Shown here piece by piece: positions 16,627-24,169 of a stretch of DNA of 36,053 nucleotides. How positions within the stretch are numbered: position 1 is the stretch's first letter; each line of letters starts with the position of its first letter. The notes under the pieces were generated by a model, which saw nothing but the letters and a program-made list of their open reading frames with translations, did not search any database and had not been told where the DNA came from. The DNA is from Sphingomonas sp. Its GTDB lineage: Bacteria; Pseudomonadota; Alphaproteobacteria; Sphingomonadales; Sphingomonadaceae. The stretch lies in the NCBI GenBank assembly GCA_017849555.1, contig JAFIGU010000037.1, forward strand, positions 1 through 36,053, in the 5' to 3' direction. Both the position numbers and the translations under genes were made by a program.

Positions 16627-17555
16627 GCCGTTTCCCTCACCAGATCGACGAAGATGTCCTCGAGGCTCGATCGCTTGGTTTCGAGATCGCTGAACGAAAT
16701 GCCGCGATCCGATAGCGCGCGGAGCAACGAGGGGATGCCGGTATGCTCGGCCTGTGCATCGAACGTGTAGCGCAGGATCCGCCCGTCGGCCTCAAGCTCG
16801 AGATGCCATTGCTCCAGCCCCGCGGGCAGCGCGGCGAGCGGCTCGGCGAGCGTCAGCGCGAGCTGGCGGCGGCCGAGCTTCTTCATCAGCGCGTCCTTCT
16901 CCTCGACCAGCAGCAATTTGCCGCGGTTGATGACGCCGACGCGGTCGGCCATTTCCTCGGCCTCCTCGATATAATGCGTCGTCAGGATGATCGTCGCGCC
17001 ATTGTCGCGCAGCCGGTGGACCAGTTTCCACATGTCGCGACGCAGCGCGACGTCGACCCCGGCGGTCGGCTCGTCGAGGAACAGAATCTGCGGCTCGTGC
17101 GCCAGCGCCTTGGCGATCAGCACGCGGCGCTTCACCCCGCCGGAAAGCTCCAGGATCCGCGACTTGCGTTTGTCCCACAGCGACAGGTCGCGCAATATCT
17201 GCTCGATATAGGCGGGGTTGGGGCCGTGCCCGAACAGCCGCCGCGAGAAGGTGACGGTGGCGAGCACGCTTTCGAACGAATCGGTCGAAAGCTCCTGCGG
17301 CACCAGCCCGATCGCGCGGCGCGCGGCCTTGTAGTCGCGCTGCGCGTCATGCCCCGCGACGGTGATCGTCCCGGCGGAGGGGGTGACGATGCCGCAGATG
17401 ATGCTGATCAGCGTCGTCTTGCCCGCGCCGTTCGGCCCGAGCAACGCGAAGATCTCGCCCTTGCGGATCGAAAGGTCGACCGGCGACAGCGCGGTGACCC
17501 CGCCGGCATAGGTCTTGGTGACGCCCTCCAGGCGCAGGATCGTGTTTTCGCTCAC
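16623..17555 (-). CDS. ABC transporter ATP-binding protein (YadG-like)
   Basis: The 310 residues include Walker [12 protein letters not shown] (38-48), the Q-loop near VPQELS, a signature LSGGVKRR (137-144) with the QQR-type position replaced by VKR, Walker [13 protein letters not shown] (157-168), and the H-loop in [12 protein letters not shown]. The C-terminal 80 residues form the extra domain common in ABC-2 exporters. ATG overlaps the stop of the upstream DsbA-like gene by 4 nt, and its own stop overlaps the permease start, so translation is probably coupled across all three. Confidence 0.93.
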   Translation of the reverse strand: MSENTILRLEGVTKTYAGGVTALSPVDLSIRKGEIFALLGPNGAGKTTLISIICGIVTPSAGTITVAGHDAQRDYKAARRAIGLVPQELSTDSFESVLATVTFSRRLFGHGPNPAYIEQILRDLSLWDKRKSRILELSGGVKRRVLIAKALAHEPQILFLDEPTAGVDVALRRDMWKLVHRLRDNGATIILTTHYIEEAEEMADRVGVINRGKLLLVEEKDALMKKLGRRQLALTLAEPLAALPAGLEQWHLELEADGRILRYTFDAQAEHTGIPSLLRALSDRGISFSDLETKRSSLEDIFVDLVRETA

Positions 17556-18274
17556 GATTTTGCTGCCCGTGCAGCGGCGATCGCTTCCTGGAGGCGATCG
17601 AGCGGGAGCGCGCCCGATAGCACGCGATCGCCGACGATCCAGCTCGGGGTGCCGCGCATCCCGAGCTTGGCGGTGAGCGCGAGGTTATTGCGGATCTCGT
17701 CGTCGGTGTCGGACGGCCGCTTGGAAAGGTCGACCCCGGCGGTGCGCGCGGCGGCGGCGATCGTCTGGTCGCTCACCGGCCCGGCGGCGTAGAGCGCGTC
17801 GTGGAACGGCTTGAACTTGCCCTGCGACGCGGCGGTCAGCGCGGCGCGCGCGGCGGCGATGCTGCTCTCCGCCAGCACCGGCATCTCGCGGAACACGATG
17901 CGCAATTTGGGATCGGCCTGCACCAATTTGTCGAGCGTCGGCAGGCTCGCGCGGCAATAGCCGCAATTGTAATCGTAGAATTCGACCAGCGTCACATCGC
18001 CGTTGGGATTGCCCATATAGGCATTGCCATAGGGCGTCTCGATCGCCGAGCGCTGCGCGGCGATCACCTTGCCGTTCTCGCGGTCGGCGAGCCGCTGCAT
18101 CGCCTCCGGGATGATATCGGGGTTGGCGAGGATGTAATCATGCACCGCGCGATCGACGCGCGCGCGATCCGCCCCGCTCAGCTCGCCGGGCGCGACGCGC
18201 TCGGCAAGCCATGTTCCGCCCGCGCCGAAAGCTGCGCCGAGCAGCACCAGCCCCACCAATAAAGTCCGATTCAT
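17552..18274 (-). CDS. DsbA-family thiol-disulfide oxidoreductase, membrane-anchored or exported
   Basis: The 240 residues begin with an N-terminal hydrophobic segment (about 4-20), an anchor or uncleaved signal. A helical linker leads to a thioredoxin fold with active site FYDYNCGYC (Cys104-Gly-Tyr-Cys107) and the cis-proline loop GTPSWI. The type resembles periplasmic DsbA/Com1-like proteins. It may oxidise, reduce or isomerise disulfides, and the direction cannot be told from sequence. It overlaps by 4 nt both the protease gene upstream and the ATPase gene downstream, linking it to envelope protein quality control (inference). Confidence 0.92.
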   Translation of the reverse strand: MNRTLLVGLVLLGAAFGAGGTWLAERVAPGELSGADRARVDRAVHDYILANPDIIPEAMQRLADRENGKVIAAQRSAIETPYGNAYMGNPNGDVTLVEFYDYNCGYCRASLPTLDKLVQADPKLRIVFREMPVLAESSIAAARAALTAASQGKFKPFHDALYAAGPVSDQTIAAAARTAGVDLSKRPSDTDDEIRNNLALTAKLGMRGTPSWIVGDRVLSGALPLDRLQEAIAAARAAKS

Positions 18275-19623
18275 CTGCGCTTATACTTCTTCGGATTGTC
18301 GTCCATGTCGTTCTGCGCCGTCATCGCGATATCCTGCGCGCGAATCCAGTCCGGCGTGTTCTTCGGGATGCCGGCCATCGCCGCGCGCGCGCTATAGGCG
18401 GCGGTGCGGCTGTCGCCGTTCATGCTCGCCCGCTCGGCGGTGGCGAGCATCGCGCGCGGCTCGTCGCCGGTCAGCTCGTAGACCGTACCGAGCTGGAGCC
18501 AGGCGAAGGGATTTTCGGTGTCGCGCGCCACCGCGGTACGCAGCACCTTGATCGCCTCCGGGTAATTGGCCTTGTTCTCGGTCGCGATCAGCGCGTGGCC
18601 GAAGGTCGTGGCGATCAGCGGGTTGCTGCGCGACAGCTCGGTCGCCTCGCGCAGCGGCGCGAGCGCTTCGGCCGGCTTGCCGGCTTCGAGCAGGATCTGC
18701 CCCTTCACCTCGAGGAAATAGGGGTCGTGCGGCGCGGCCTTGACCAGCGCATCGTCCTCAGCATCGGCTTTGTCGGGATAGCCGCCCTTATGATAGGCAT
18801 AAGCGCGCGCATAATGCGCATAGACGCTCTGGTCGCTCAGCGGATAGGTGTTGAGCGTTTGCGTCGGCGTGCCGACATAGCCGATCAGCTTGGCCTTCAC
18901 GCGCAGGAAACGCTCCTGCAGCGCCGGGTCCGCCGGCTTGTTATAGGCCGGCGAAGCGGTGATGTCGGCGGTCATCGTCTGGATGCGCTCGCCCGACAAG
19001 GGGTGGGTCTGCATGAACGGATCGATCTTGCCGACCCCGTAGCGATATTCCTGCTGCTGCAAGATCTTGAAGAAAGACAGCATGCCTTTGCCGGTGATCC
19101 CGGCGGCGTTGAGATATTTGACCGCGCTGGCGTCCGCGGTCGATTCCTGGGTGCGGCTGAAGGCGAGGAACTTGCCCATCGCCGCCTGCTGCCCGGCGGC
19201 CATCACGCCCATCCCGGCCTCGCCCGCGCCCGCAGCGGTCGCGGCCAGCCCCAGCACCATCGAGAGCAGATAGATCGCCATCGCCGGCCTCGTCCCGGCA
19301 TCGGCGTTGACGATATGGCCGTCGGCGATGTGGCCCAGCTCGTGCGCGATCACGCCCTGCACCTGATTGGCGTTATCCGCCGCCTGGATCAGCCCGCTAT
19401 GGATATAGACGACCTGCCCGCCGACGACGAAGGCGTTGATCGAATCGTCGTTGATCAGCGCGAACTGCACGTCGCGCGGGTTGAGCCCGGCCGCTTTCAC
19501 CAGCGGCGCGGACATGTCCTTGAACAGCGCCTCGGTCTCGGCGTCGCGCAGCAGCGACTGCGCATGCGCGGGCTGCGCCCAGATCAGGATCGCGGTGAGC
19601 GCGGCGGCGAGCGTCTTCTTCAT
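18271..19623 (-). CDS. M48-family metalloprotease with TPR repeats (BepA-like)
   Basis: The 450 residues start at MKKTLAAALTAILIWAQPAHA, a clear Sec signal peptide cleaved near residue 21. This is the reason for choosing this ATG over the upstream frame extension. The zinc motif HELGH lies at 94-98. The third ligand is expected in the QESTADASA segment downstream. The C-terminal half (about 290-440) is made of TPR-like helical repeats. BepA-type proteases act in the periplasm on misassembled outer-membrane proteins. A following DsbA-like gene with a 4-nt overlap fits a shared envelope-maturation role. Confidence 0.92.
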   Translation of the reverse strand: MKKTLAAALTAILIWAQPAHAQSLLRDAETEALFKDMSAPLVKAAGLNPRDVQFALINDDSINAFVVGGQVVYIHSGLIQAADNANQVQGVIAHELGHIADGHIVNADAGTRPAMAIYLLSMVLGLAATAAGAGEAGMGVMAAGQQAAMGKFLAFSRTQESTADASAVKYLNAAGITGKGMLSFFKILQQQEYRYGVGKIDPFMQTHPLSGERIQTMTADITASPAYNKPADPALQERFLRVKAKLIGYVGTPTQTLNTYPLSDQSVYAHYARAYAYHKGGYPDKADAEDDALVKAAPHDPYFLEVKGQILLEAGKPAEALAPLREATELSRSNPLIATTFGHALIATENKANYPEAIKVLRTAVARDTENPFAWLQLGTVYELTGDEPRAMLATAERASMNGDSRTAAYSARAAMAGIPKNTPDWIRAQDIAMTAQNDMDDNPKKYKRR

Positions 19624-19659
19624 CAGATGACCGCCTCGACCGTCACCCCGGCCGCCGCT

Positions 19660-19712
19660 GTGCTCCCGCGCGGGCGGAAGCACAGGCTGGGTCCCCGCCC
19701 GCGCGGGGACAC
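19660..19712. repeat. short REP-like inverted hairpin pair, type C-like
   Basis: The left arm (19660-19685) and right arm (19687-19712, ending GCGCGGGGACAC) face each other with almost no spacer. The right arm matches the GTCCCCGC.../GCGGGGAC design of the element at 12182-12269. It lies upstream of the M48 protease gene, downstream of rne. Confidence 0.7.
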
Positions 19713-19808
19713 AAGGAGGCGCGCGCTATCGCGCAAACACTTTACGGAACAGGCAAAAGCCCTGCGCGTCATCACGTCTTTCCTGCGCATGGCCCGAACG
19801 GGGCGGTG

Positions 19809-19860
19809 GTGGCCGGATTTCTGCGCGGTTCGCGATGAACCGCCGCTGAAACCCGGCCAC
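19809..19860 (-). terminator. long hairpin just after rne
   Basis: GTGGCCGG (19809-19816) pairs with CCGGCCAC (19853-19860). Inside, TTTC pairs with GAAA, and GCGGTTC (19825-19831) with GAACCGC (19837-19843) around a GCGAT loop. It begins 7 nt after the rne stop. No T-run follows on the minus strand, so it is either a non-canonical terminator or a 3'-end stabilising structure. Confidence 0.5.
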
Positions 19861-19867
19861 GCACGGC

Positions 19868-22438
19868 TCAGGCGCCGAACGTCCGCTGCCACCAGCCGCG
19901 ACGCGGGCCGCCGGCGGGTGCGTCGTTCGCCGCTTCGGGTGCCGCTTCCTCCTCGGCCGCGCCATTGGCGTTGGCGGCCTCGGCGGCGACGGGCGTTTCC
20001 GCCGTATCGGCCTTCTTGCGGCGCGTGCGCTTCGGCTTGGCCGGCGCTTCGGCCGCTTCGGCCGGCGCGGCTTCGGGGGCCGGGGCGGCCTCGGGCGCAG
20101 CCGCGTCCGCCTTCTTGCGACGCGGTGCGCGCTTCGGCTTCGGTGCGGCTTCCGCCGCCGCCGCTTCGGCCGGTGCCGGGACTTCGATCACCGGCGCTTC
20201 GGCCGCGGGCGCCTCGGCGACCGTTTCGGCCTTGGCACGGGCACGCGGGCGGCGGCGCGTCTTGGGCGCTACCTCGGCGAGCACTTCGGCCGGCTCCTCG
20301 GCGACGGGCTCGGCAGCCGGCGCTTCCTCGACGGTTTCGACCGCCGTTTCAACCGGTGCCTCGGCACCGCCGCGGTTGCGACCGCGCCGGCCGCGCCGGT
20401 TGCGCCGACGCACACCTTCGCGTTCGCCTTCCTCTTCGGCGTGCGCCTCGGGCTGTGCAACGACCTCGGCTTCGGCCTCCTCGGCCTCGGCGTCGGCATG
20501 TTCGCCACCCTCATGCGCCTCGCCATTCTCCGGCCGCCCGCGACCGCGCCGGCCGCGACGGCGACGGCGGCGACGCCCGCCTTCGCGATCGCCGTCCTCG
20601 CGCGGCTGACTCGCGTGACGCTCCTCGGCGACTTCCTCTTCCTCAGCCTCCTCGGCTTCGTACTCCTCGGGGAAATCTTCCTCGATTTCCTCGACCGGGG
20701 CGGCGAACTTCGGCGCATAGGCCGGCGGCGGGCCCGAGGCCTCGACCGACATGCGCGCGCCTTCCTGCTCACCGTCGGGCAGGATCTCGACGCGCACGCC
20801 GTAGCGATCCTCGATCTCGGCGATGTCGCCGCGCTTGCGGTTGAGCACGTAGAAAGCGGCTTCCTGGCTGGCGCGCAGCGTCAGCAGCGAGCCGCGCCCG
20901 CGCGCCGCTTCATCCTCCAGCAGCCGCAGCGCGGAAAGGCCGGCCGACGACGCGGTGCGGACGAGCCCGGTGCCCTCGCAATGCGGGCAGGCGCGGGTCG
21001 ATGCCTCGAGCACCCCGGTGCGCAGCCGCTGGCGGCTCATTTCCATCAGCCCGAACGAGGAGATGCGGCCGACCTGGATGCGCGCGCGATCGTTCTTGAG
21101 CGCCTCCTTCATCGCCTTCTCGACCTTCCGGACATTGGAATTATTGTCCATGTCGATGAAGTCGATCACGACCAGCCCGGCCATGTCGCGCAGGCGGAGC
21201 TGGCGGGCGATCTCGTGTGCCGCTTCCAGATTGGTCGCGGTCGCGGTCTGCTCGATATTGTGCTCGCGGGTCGACCGGCCCGAGTTGATGTCGATCGACA
21301 CCAGCGCCTCGGTCGGGTTGATCACCAGATAGCCGCCCGACTTAAGCTGCACCACCGGATGATACATCGCGGCGAGCTGATCCTCGACATGGCTGCGCTG
21401 GAACAGGGGAATCGGATCGCTGTAATGCTTCACGCGGCGCGCGTGGCTCGGCATCAGCAGCTTCATGAAGTCCTTCGCCTGGCGATAGCCTTCGTCGCCT
21501 TCGACGATCACTTCGTCGATATCCTTGTTATAGATATCGCGGATCGCGCGCTTGATCAGGTCGCTGTCGCCATAGATCATCGCCGGCGCGGTCGATTTCA
21601 AGGTCTTTTCGCGGATTTCGTCCCACAGGCGCGCAAGATAATCGAAATCCCGCTTGATCTCGGTCTTGGTGCGCTGGAGCCCGGCGGTGCGGACGATGCA
21701 ACCCATTGACGGCGGCAGCTTGAGCTCCGCCATGATCGACTTCAGGCGCTTGCGGTCGCCGGTGTTGCTGATCTTCCGCGAGATGCCGCCGCCGTGCGAG
21801 GTGTTGGGCATCAGCACGCAATAACGCCCGGCGAGGCTGAGATAGGTGGTCAGCGCCGCGCCCTTATTGCCGCGCTCTTCCTTCACCACCTGGACCAGCA
21901 GCACCTGGCGGCGATGGATCACGTCCTGGATCTTGTAGCGGCGGCGCAGGTTCATGCGGCGCTGGCGCAGCGCCTCGACCTGATCGTCGTTGACGGTCGA
22001 GCGGGCGGGGCGCGCCTCGCCATCCATGTCCTCGGCGACGTCGGGGTCCATTCCGCCATCGTCCTCGAAACGCTCGATATCCTCTTCGGACGGCTCGTCC
22101 GCCTCCTCGGCGGCTTCCTGCTCGGCGCGCAGCTTGGCTTCCTCGGCGGCATGCTCCGCCTCTTCACGCAGCAGCGCGTCGCGATCCTCCTTGGGGATCT
22201 GATAATAATCCGGGTGGATTTCGGAAAAGGCGAGGAAGCCGTGGCGATTGCCGCCGTAATCGACGAACGCCGCCTGCAGCGACGGCTCGACGCGCGTCAC
22301 CTTGGCGAGATAGATGTTCCCCTTGAGCTGCTTGCGCTCAGCGCTCTCGAAATCAAATTCCTCGATCCGGTTTCCCTTGACGACGGCGACCCGGGTTTCC
22401 TCCCGGTGGCGTGCGTCGATCAGCATACGCATGGTCAT
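19868..22438 (-). CDS. rne: ribonuclease E/G
   Basis: This main mRNA-decay endonuclease is 856 residues here. The start at 22438 (MTMRMLIDAR) has CGGAGA about 8 nt upstream; the frame is open further but extends into the leader. The S1 domain (about 35-200) is split by an acidic insertion (about 90-150, EEAEHAAEEAKLRAEQ and on), as usual in alphaproteobacteria. Catalytic aspartates are seen in SIDINSGR (Asp383) and IDFIDMD (426-430), and the zinc-link in CPHC (484-487). The C-terminal 300 residues are low-complexity and presumably disordered. They alternate Glu/Ala-rich stretches with Arg-rich RNA-binding patches (RRRRRRRGRRGRGR, RRNRRGRRGRNR, and two PKR..RRKKAD repeats), which could scaffold a degradosome. 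The leader is highly structured. Confidence 0.97.
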   Translation of the reverse strand: MTMRMLIDARHREETRVAVVKGNRIEEFDFESAERKQLKGNIYLAKVTRVEPSLQAAFVDYGGNRHGFLAFSEIHPDYYQIPKEDRDALLREEAEHAAEEAKLRAEQEAAEEADEPSEEDIERFEDDGGMDPDVAEDMDGEARPARSTVNDDQVEALRQRRMNLRRRYKIQDVIHRRQVLLVQVVKEERGNKGAALTTYLSLAGRYCVLMPNTSHGGGISRKISNTGDRKRLKSIMAELKLPPSMGCIVRTAGLQRTKTEIKRDFDYLARLWDEIREKTLKSTAPAMIYGDSDLIKRAIRDIYNKDIDEVIVEGDEGYRQAKDFMKLLMPSHARRVKHYSDPIPLFQRSHVEDQLAAMYHPVVQLKSGGYLVINPTEALVSIDINSGRSTREHNIEQTATATNLEAAHEIARQLRLRDMAGLVVIDFIDMDNNSNVRKVEKAMKEALKNDRARIQVGRISSFGLMEMSRQRLRTGVLEASTRACPHCEGTGLVRTASSAGLSALRLLEDEAARGRGSLLTLRASQEAAFYVLNRKRGDIAEIEDRYGVRVEILPDGEQEGARMSVEASGPPPAYAPKFAAPVEEIEEDFPEEYEAEEAEEEEVAEERHASQPREDGDREGGRRRRRRRGRRGRGRPENGEAHEGGEHADAEAEEAEAEVVAQPEAHAEEEGEREGVRRRNRRGRRGRNRGGAEAPVETAVETVEEAPAAEPVAEEPAEVLAEVAPKTRRRPRARAKAETVAEAPAAEAPVIEVPAPAEAAAAEAAPKPKRAPRRKKADAAAPEAAPAPEAAPAEAAEAPAKPKRTRRKKADTAETPVAAEAANANGAAEEEAAPEAANDAPAGGPRRGWWQRTFGA

Positions 22439-22760
22439 TATATGGTCTCCGCGCACGCGTGCCGCCGGGCGGCGCCGTCGTGCGATAATCTGGCAATGGC
22501 GGGGCGCTGCGCCCGGCCACGCGAATTGTTGGTAAAATCGCCTTCGCTCGTGCCGCACGCCGGGGCGCCTCGCCCCGGAACAGGCCCGAACCCGCGCCGC
22601 CGGCGAAAGCCGGGCGGTTCAGCGGTGGGAAAAGATGCGGCATTCGAACGTCAACCTGAAAGCCCGGCCCCGCAAAATGCGAACCGAGCGGTGGGCCGGA
22701 GGTAAAGGCACGAATACGACGTGCCTGTCCGGTCGAGATGGGGATTAGCACCGGACTTGT
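22439..22760 (-). promoter_or_regulatory. structured 5' leader of rne
   Basis: A chain of hairpins on the minus strand, from far to near: TCCGGT/ACCGGA (22728-22755), GGCACG/CGTGCC (22707-22725), CCGGCCC/GGGCCGG (22664-22699), a GAACC...GGTTC stem with an inner CCGGC/GCCGG (22588-22620), CGGGGCG/CGCCCCG (22561-22577), then two short GC hairpins at about 22499-22515 and 22461-22474. RNase E in other bacteria limits its own mRNA through leader structure, and this is the likely role. No match to the enterobacterial rne element is evident. A promoter beyond 22760 could not be assigned. Confidence 0.6.
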
Positions 22761-22898
22761 CATGCATCAACTAGCTCAAATCCGCTCATTCCGCCGCAAA
22801 AAGCTCGTTGCCCCGTCAAGCTTCTGTTAACCGACCTCGGGCCAGCGTGGAAAAGCGTCGCGATAAGGCGCGTGTAAGGGGTAAAGGGCGGTTTCTCG

Positions 22899-24122
22899 AT
22901 GGCGGGGCGGTGGGCCAGAGCGATAGGGCGGTGGCGATGCGTGTCCGCATTGCTCGTGTCCGTCGCGTTCGCGGCCCCGGCGCAAGCCACCACCGTCCAG
23001 CGCGTCGAGATCGACGGCGGCCGCGTGCTGATCCATTTCGATGCCGCGGTGGAGCAGGCATCGAGCTTCGTCCTCGATGGCCCGCGCCGCATCGCGATCG
23101 ATATCGACGGCGCGCGTCCCGGCCCGTCGCTGCCGGGCGAGGGCGTGGTCAGCGCGATCCGGCAGGGCTGGCGTGGCAGCGACGGGGCGCGAGTGGTGCT
23201 CGATCTCGATCGTCCGATGCTGGTGTCGGGCGGCGGGTTCGAGGATGAGGGGCGCACATTGGCGCTGATCCTCGCGCCGACCGATGCGCGCCATTTCGCC
23301 GCGGCGATCGATCAGCGGCCGCTGAGCTTCCAGCCGTTCGGCTTCGGCGCGGAGCGCGTCGCGAGCTACAGGGTTTCGGCCCCCGTTCCCCCGGCGCGGC
23401 GCGCACCGCTGCCGCATGCGGAAGGGGAAGCGGATCGCCCGCTGGTGGTGATCGACGCCGGGCACGGCGGCCCCGATCCCGGCGCGATCAATCCCAAGAC
23501 CGGGCTGCGCGAAAAGGATGTGACGCTCAAGATCGCCAAGGCGATCCGTGACGCGCTGGTCGCCAGCGGCCGCGTGCGCGTCGCGCTGACGCGGAGCGAC
23601 GATCGCTATCTCGTGCTGCGCGAGCGCTTCGGCATTGCGCGACGGATGCGCGCCGATCTGTTCATCTCGATCCATTGCGACAGCGTGGGGGCGGGCGACG
23701 CCACCGGCGCGACCGCCTATACCTTGTCTGAGGTTGCCTCCGACAAGGAAGCCGCGCGGCTCGCGGCGCGCGAAAACAAGTCGGATATCATCGCCGGGGT
23801 CGATCTCGATCAGAACCCCGATGTCTCGACGATCCTGATCGATCTCACCCAGCGCGAGACGATGAACGCCTCGGCGGGGTTCGCGCGGCTCCTGGGGCGC
23901 GAGGCGGCGCCCTTGATGCCGACCAAGGCGAAATTCCACCGCATGGCCTCGCTGATGGTGCTGAAGGCGCCGGACATGCCCTCGATCCTGTTCGAAACCG
24001 GCTATATCTCCAACCCCAAGGACGCCGCCTTCCTCGACAGCAAGGCCGGGCGCGCCAAGATTGCCGAGAGCGTCAGGCGCGCGGTGCAAATCTATTTCGC
24101 GCGGCGGATCGCGGCGAAATAA
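22899..24122 (+). CDS. amiC: N-acetylmuramoyl-L-alanine amidase
   Basis: This enzyme cuts the amide bond between MurNAc and the stem peptide during septum splitting. It is 407 residues with an N-terminal signal (about 1-30, ending APAQA) and an AMIN-like beta domain (about 31-130) for septal targeting. The Amidase_3 domain follows, with zinc ligands in DAGHGG (His189), LREKD (Glu205) and SIHCDS (His259), and the catalytic Glu366 in LFETGYISN. It is divergent from rne. The PBP1A gene follows after 47 nt on the same strand, so the two wall genes probably share an operon. The choice of AmiC over other amidase names is by domain order only. Confidence 0.93.
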   Translation: MAGRWARAIGRWRCVSALLVSVAFAAPAQATTVQRVEIDGGRVLIHFDAAVEQASSFVLDGPRRIAIDIDGARPGPSLPGEGVVSAIRQGWRGSDGARVVLDLDRPMLVSGGGFEDEGRTLALILAPTDARHFAAAIDQRPLSFQPFGFGAERVASYRVSAPVPPARRAPLPHAEGEADRPLVVIDAGHGGPDPGAINPKTGLREKDVTLKIAKAIRDALVASGRVRVALTRSDDRYLVLRERFGIARRMRADLFISIHCDSVGAGDATGATAYTLSEVASDKEAARLAARENKSDIIAGVDLDQNPDVSTILIDLTQRETMNASAGFARLLGREAAPLMPTKAKFHRMASLMVLKAPDMPSILFETGYISNPKDAAFLDSKAGRAKIAESVRRAVQIYFARRIAAK

Positions 24123-24169
24123 TGCCGGGTTCCCCCGCCCGGCAATCCTGCTAAATACCCCCCAAGCGT

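Noticed and set aside
20441..21709. 422-codon plus-strand frame with hydrophobic start opposite rne
   Set aside because: The hydrophobic Leu-rich look arises from complementing Glu/Lys codons of the RNase E tail and S1 region. There is no Shine-Dalgarno or family similarity.
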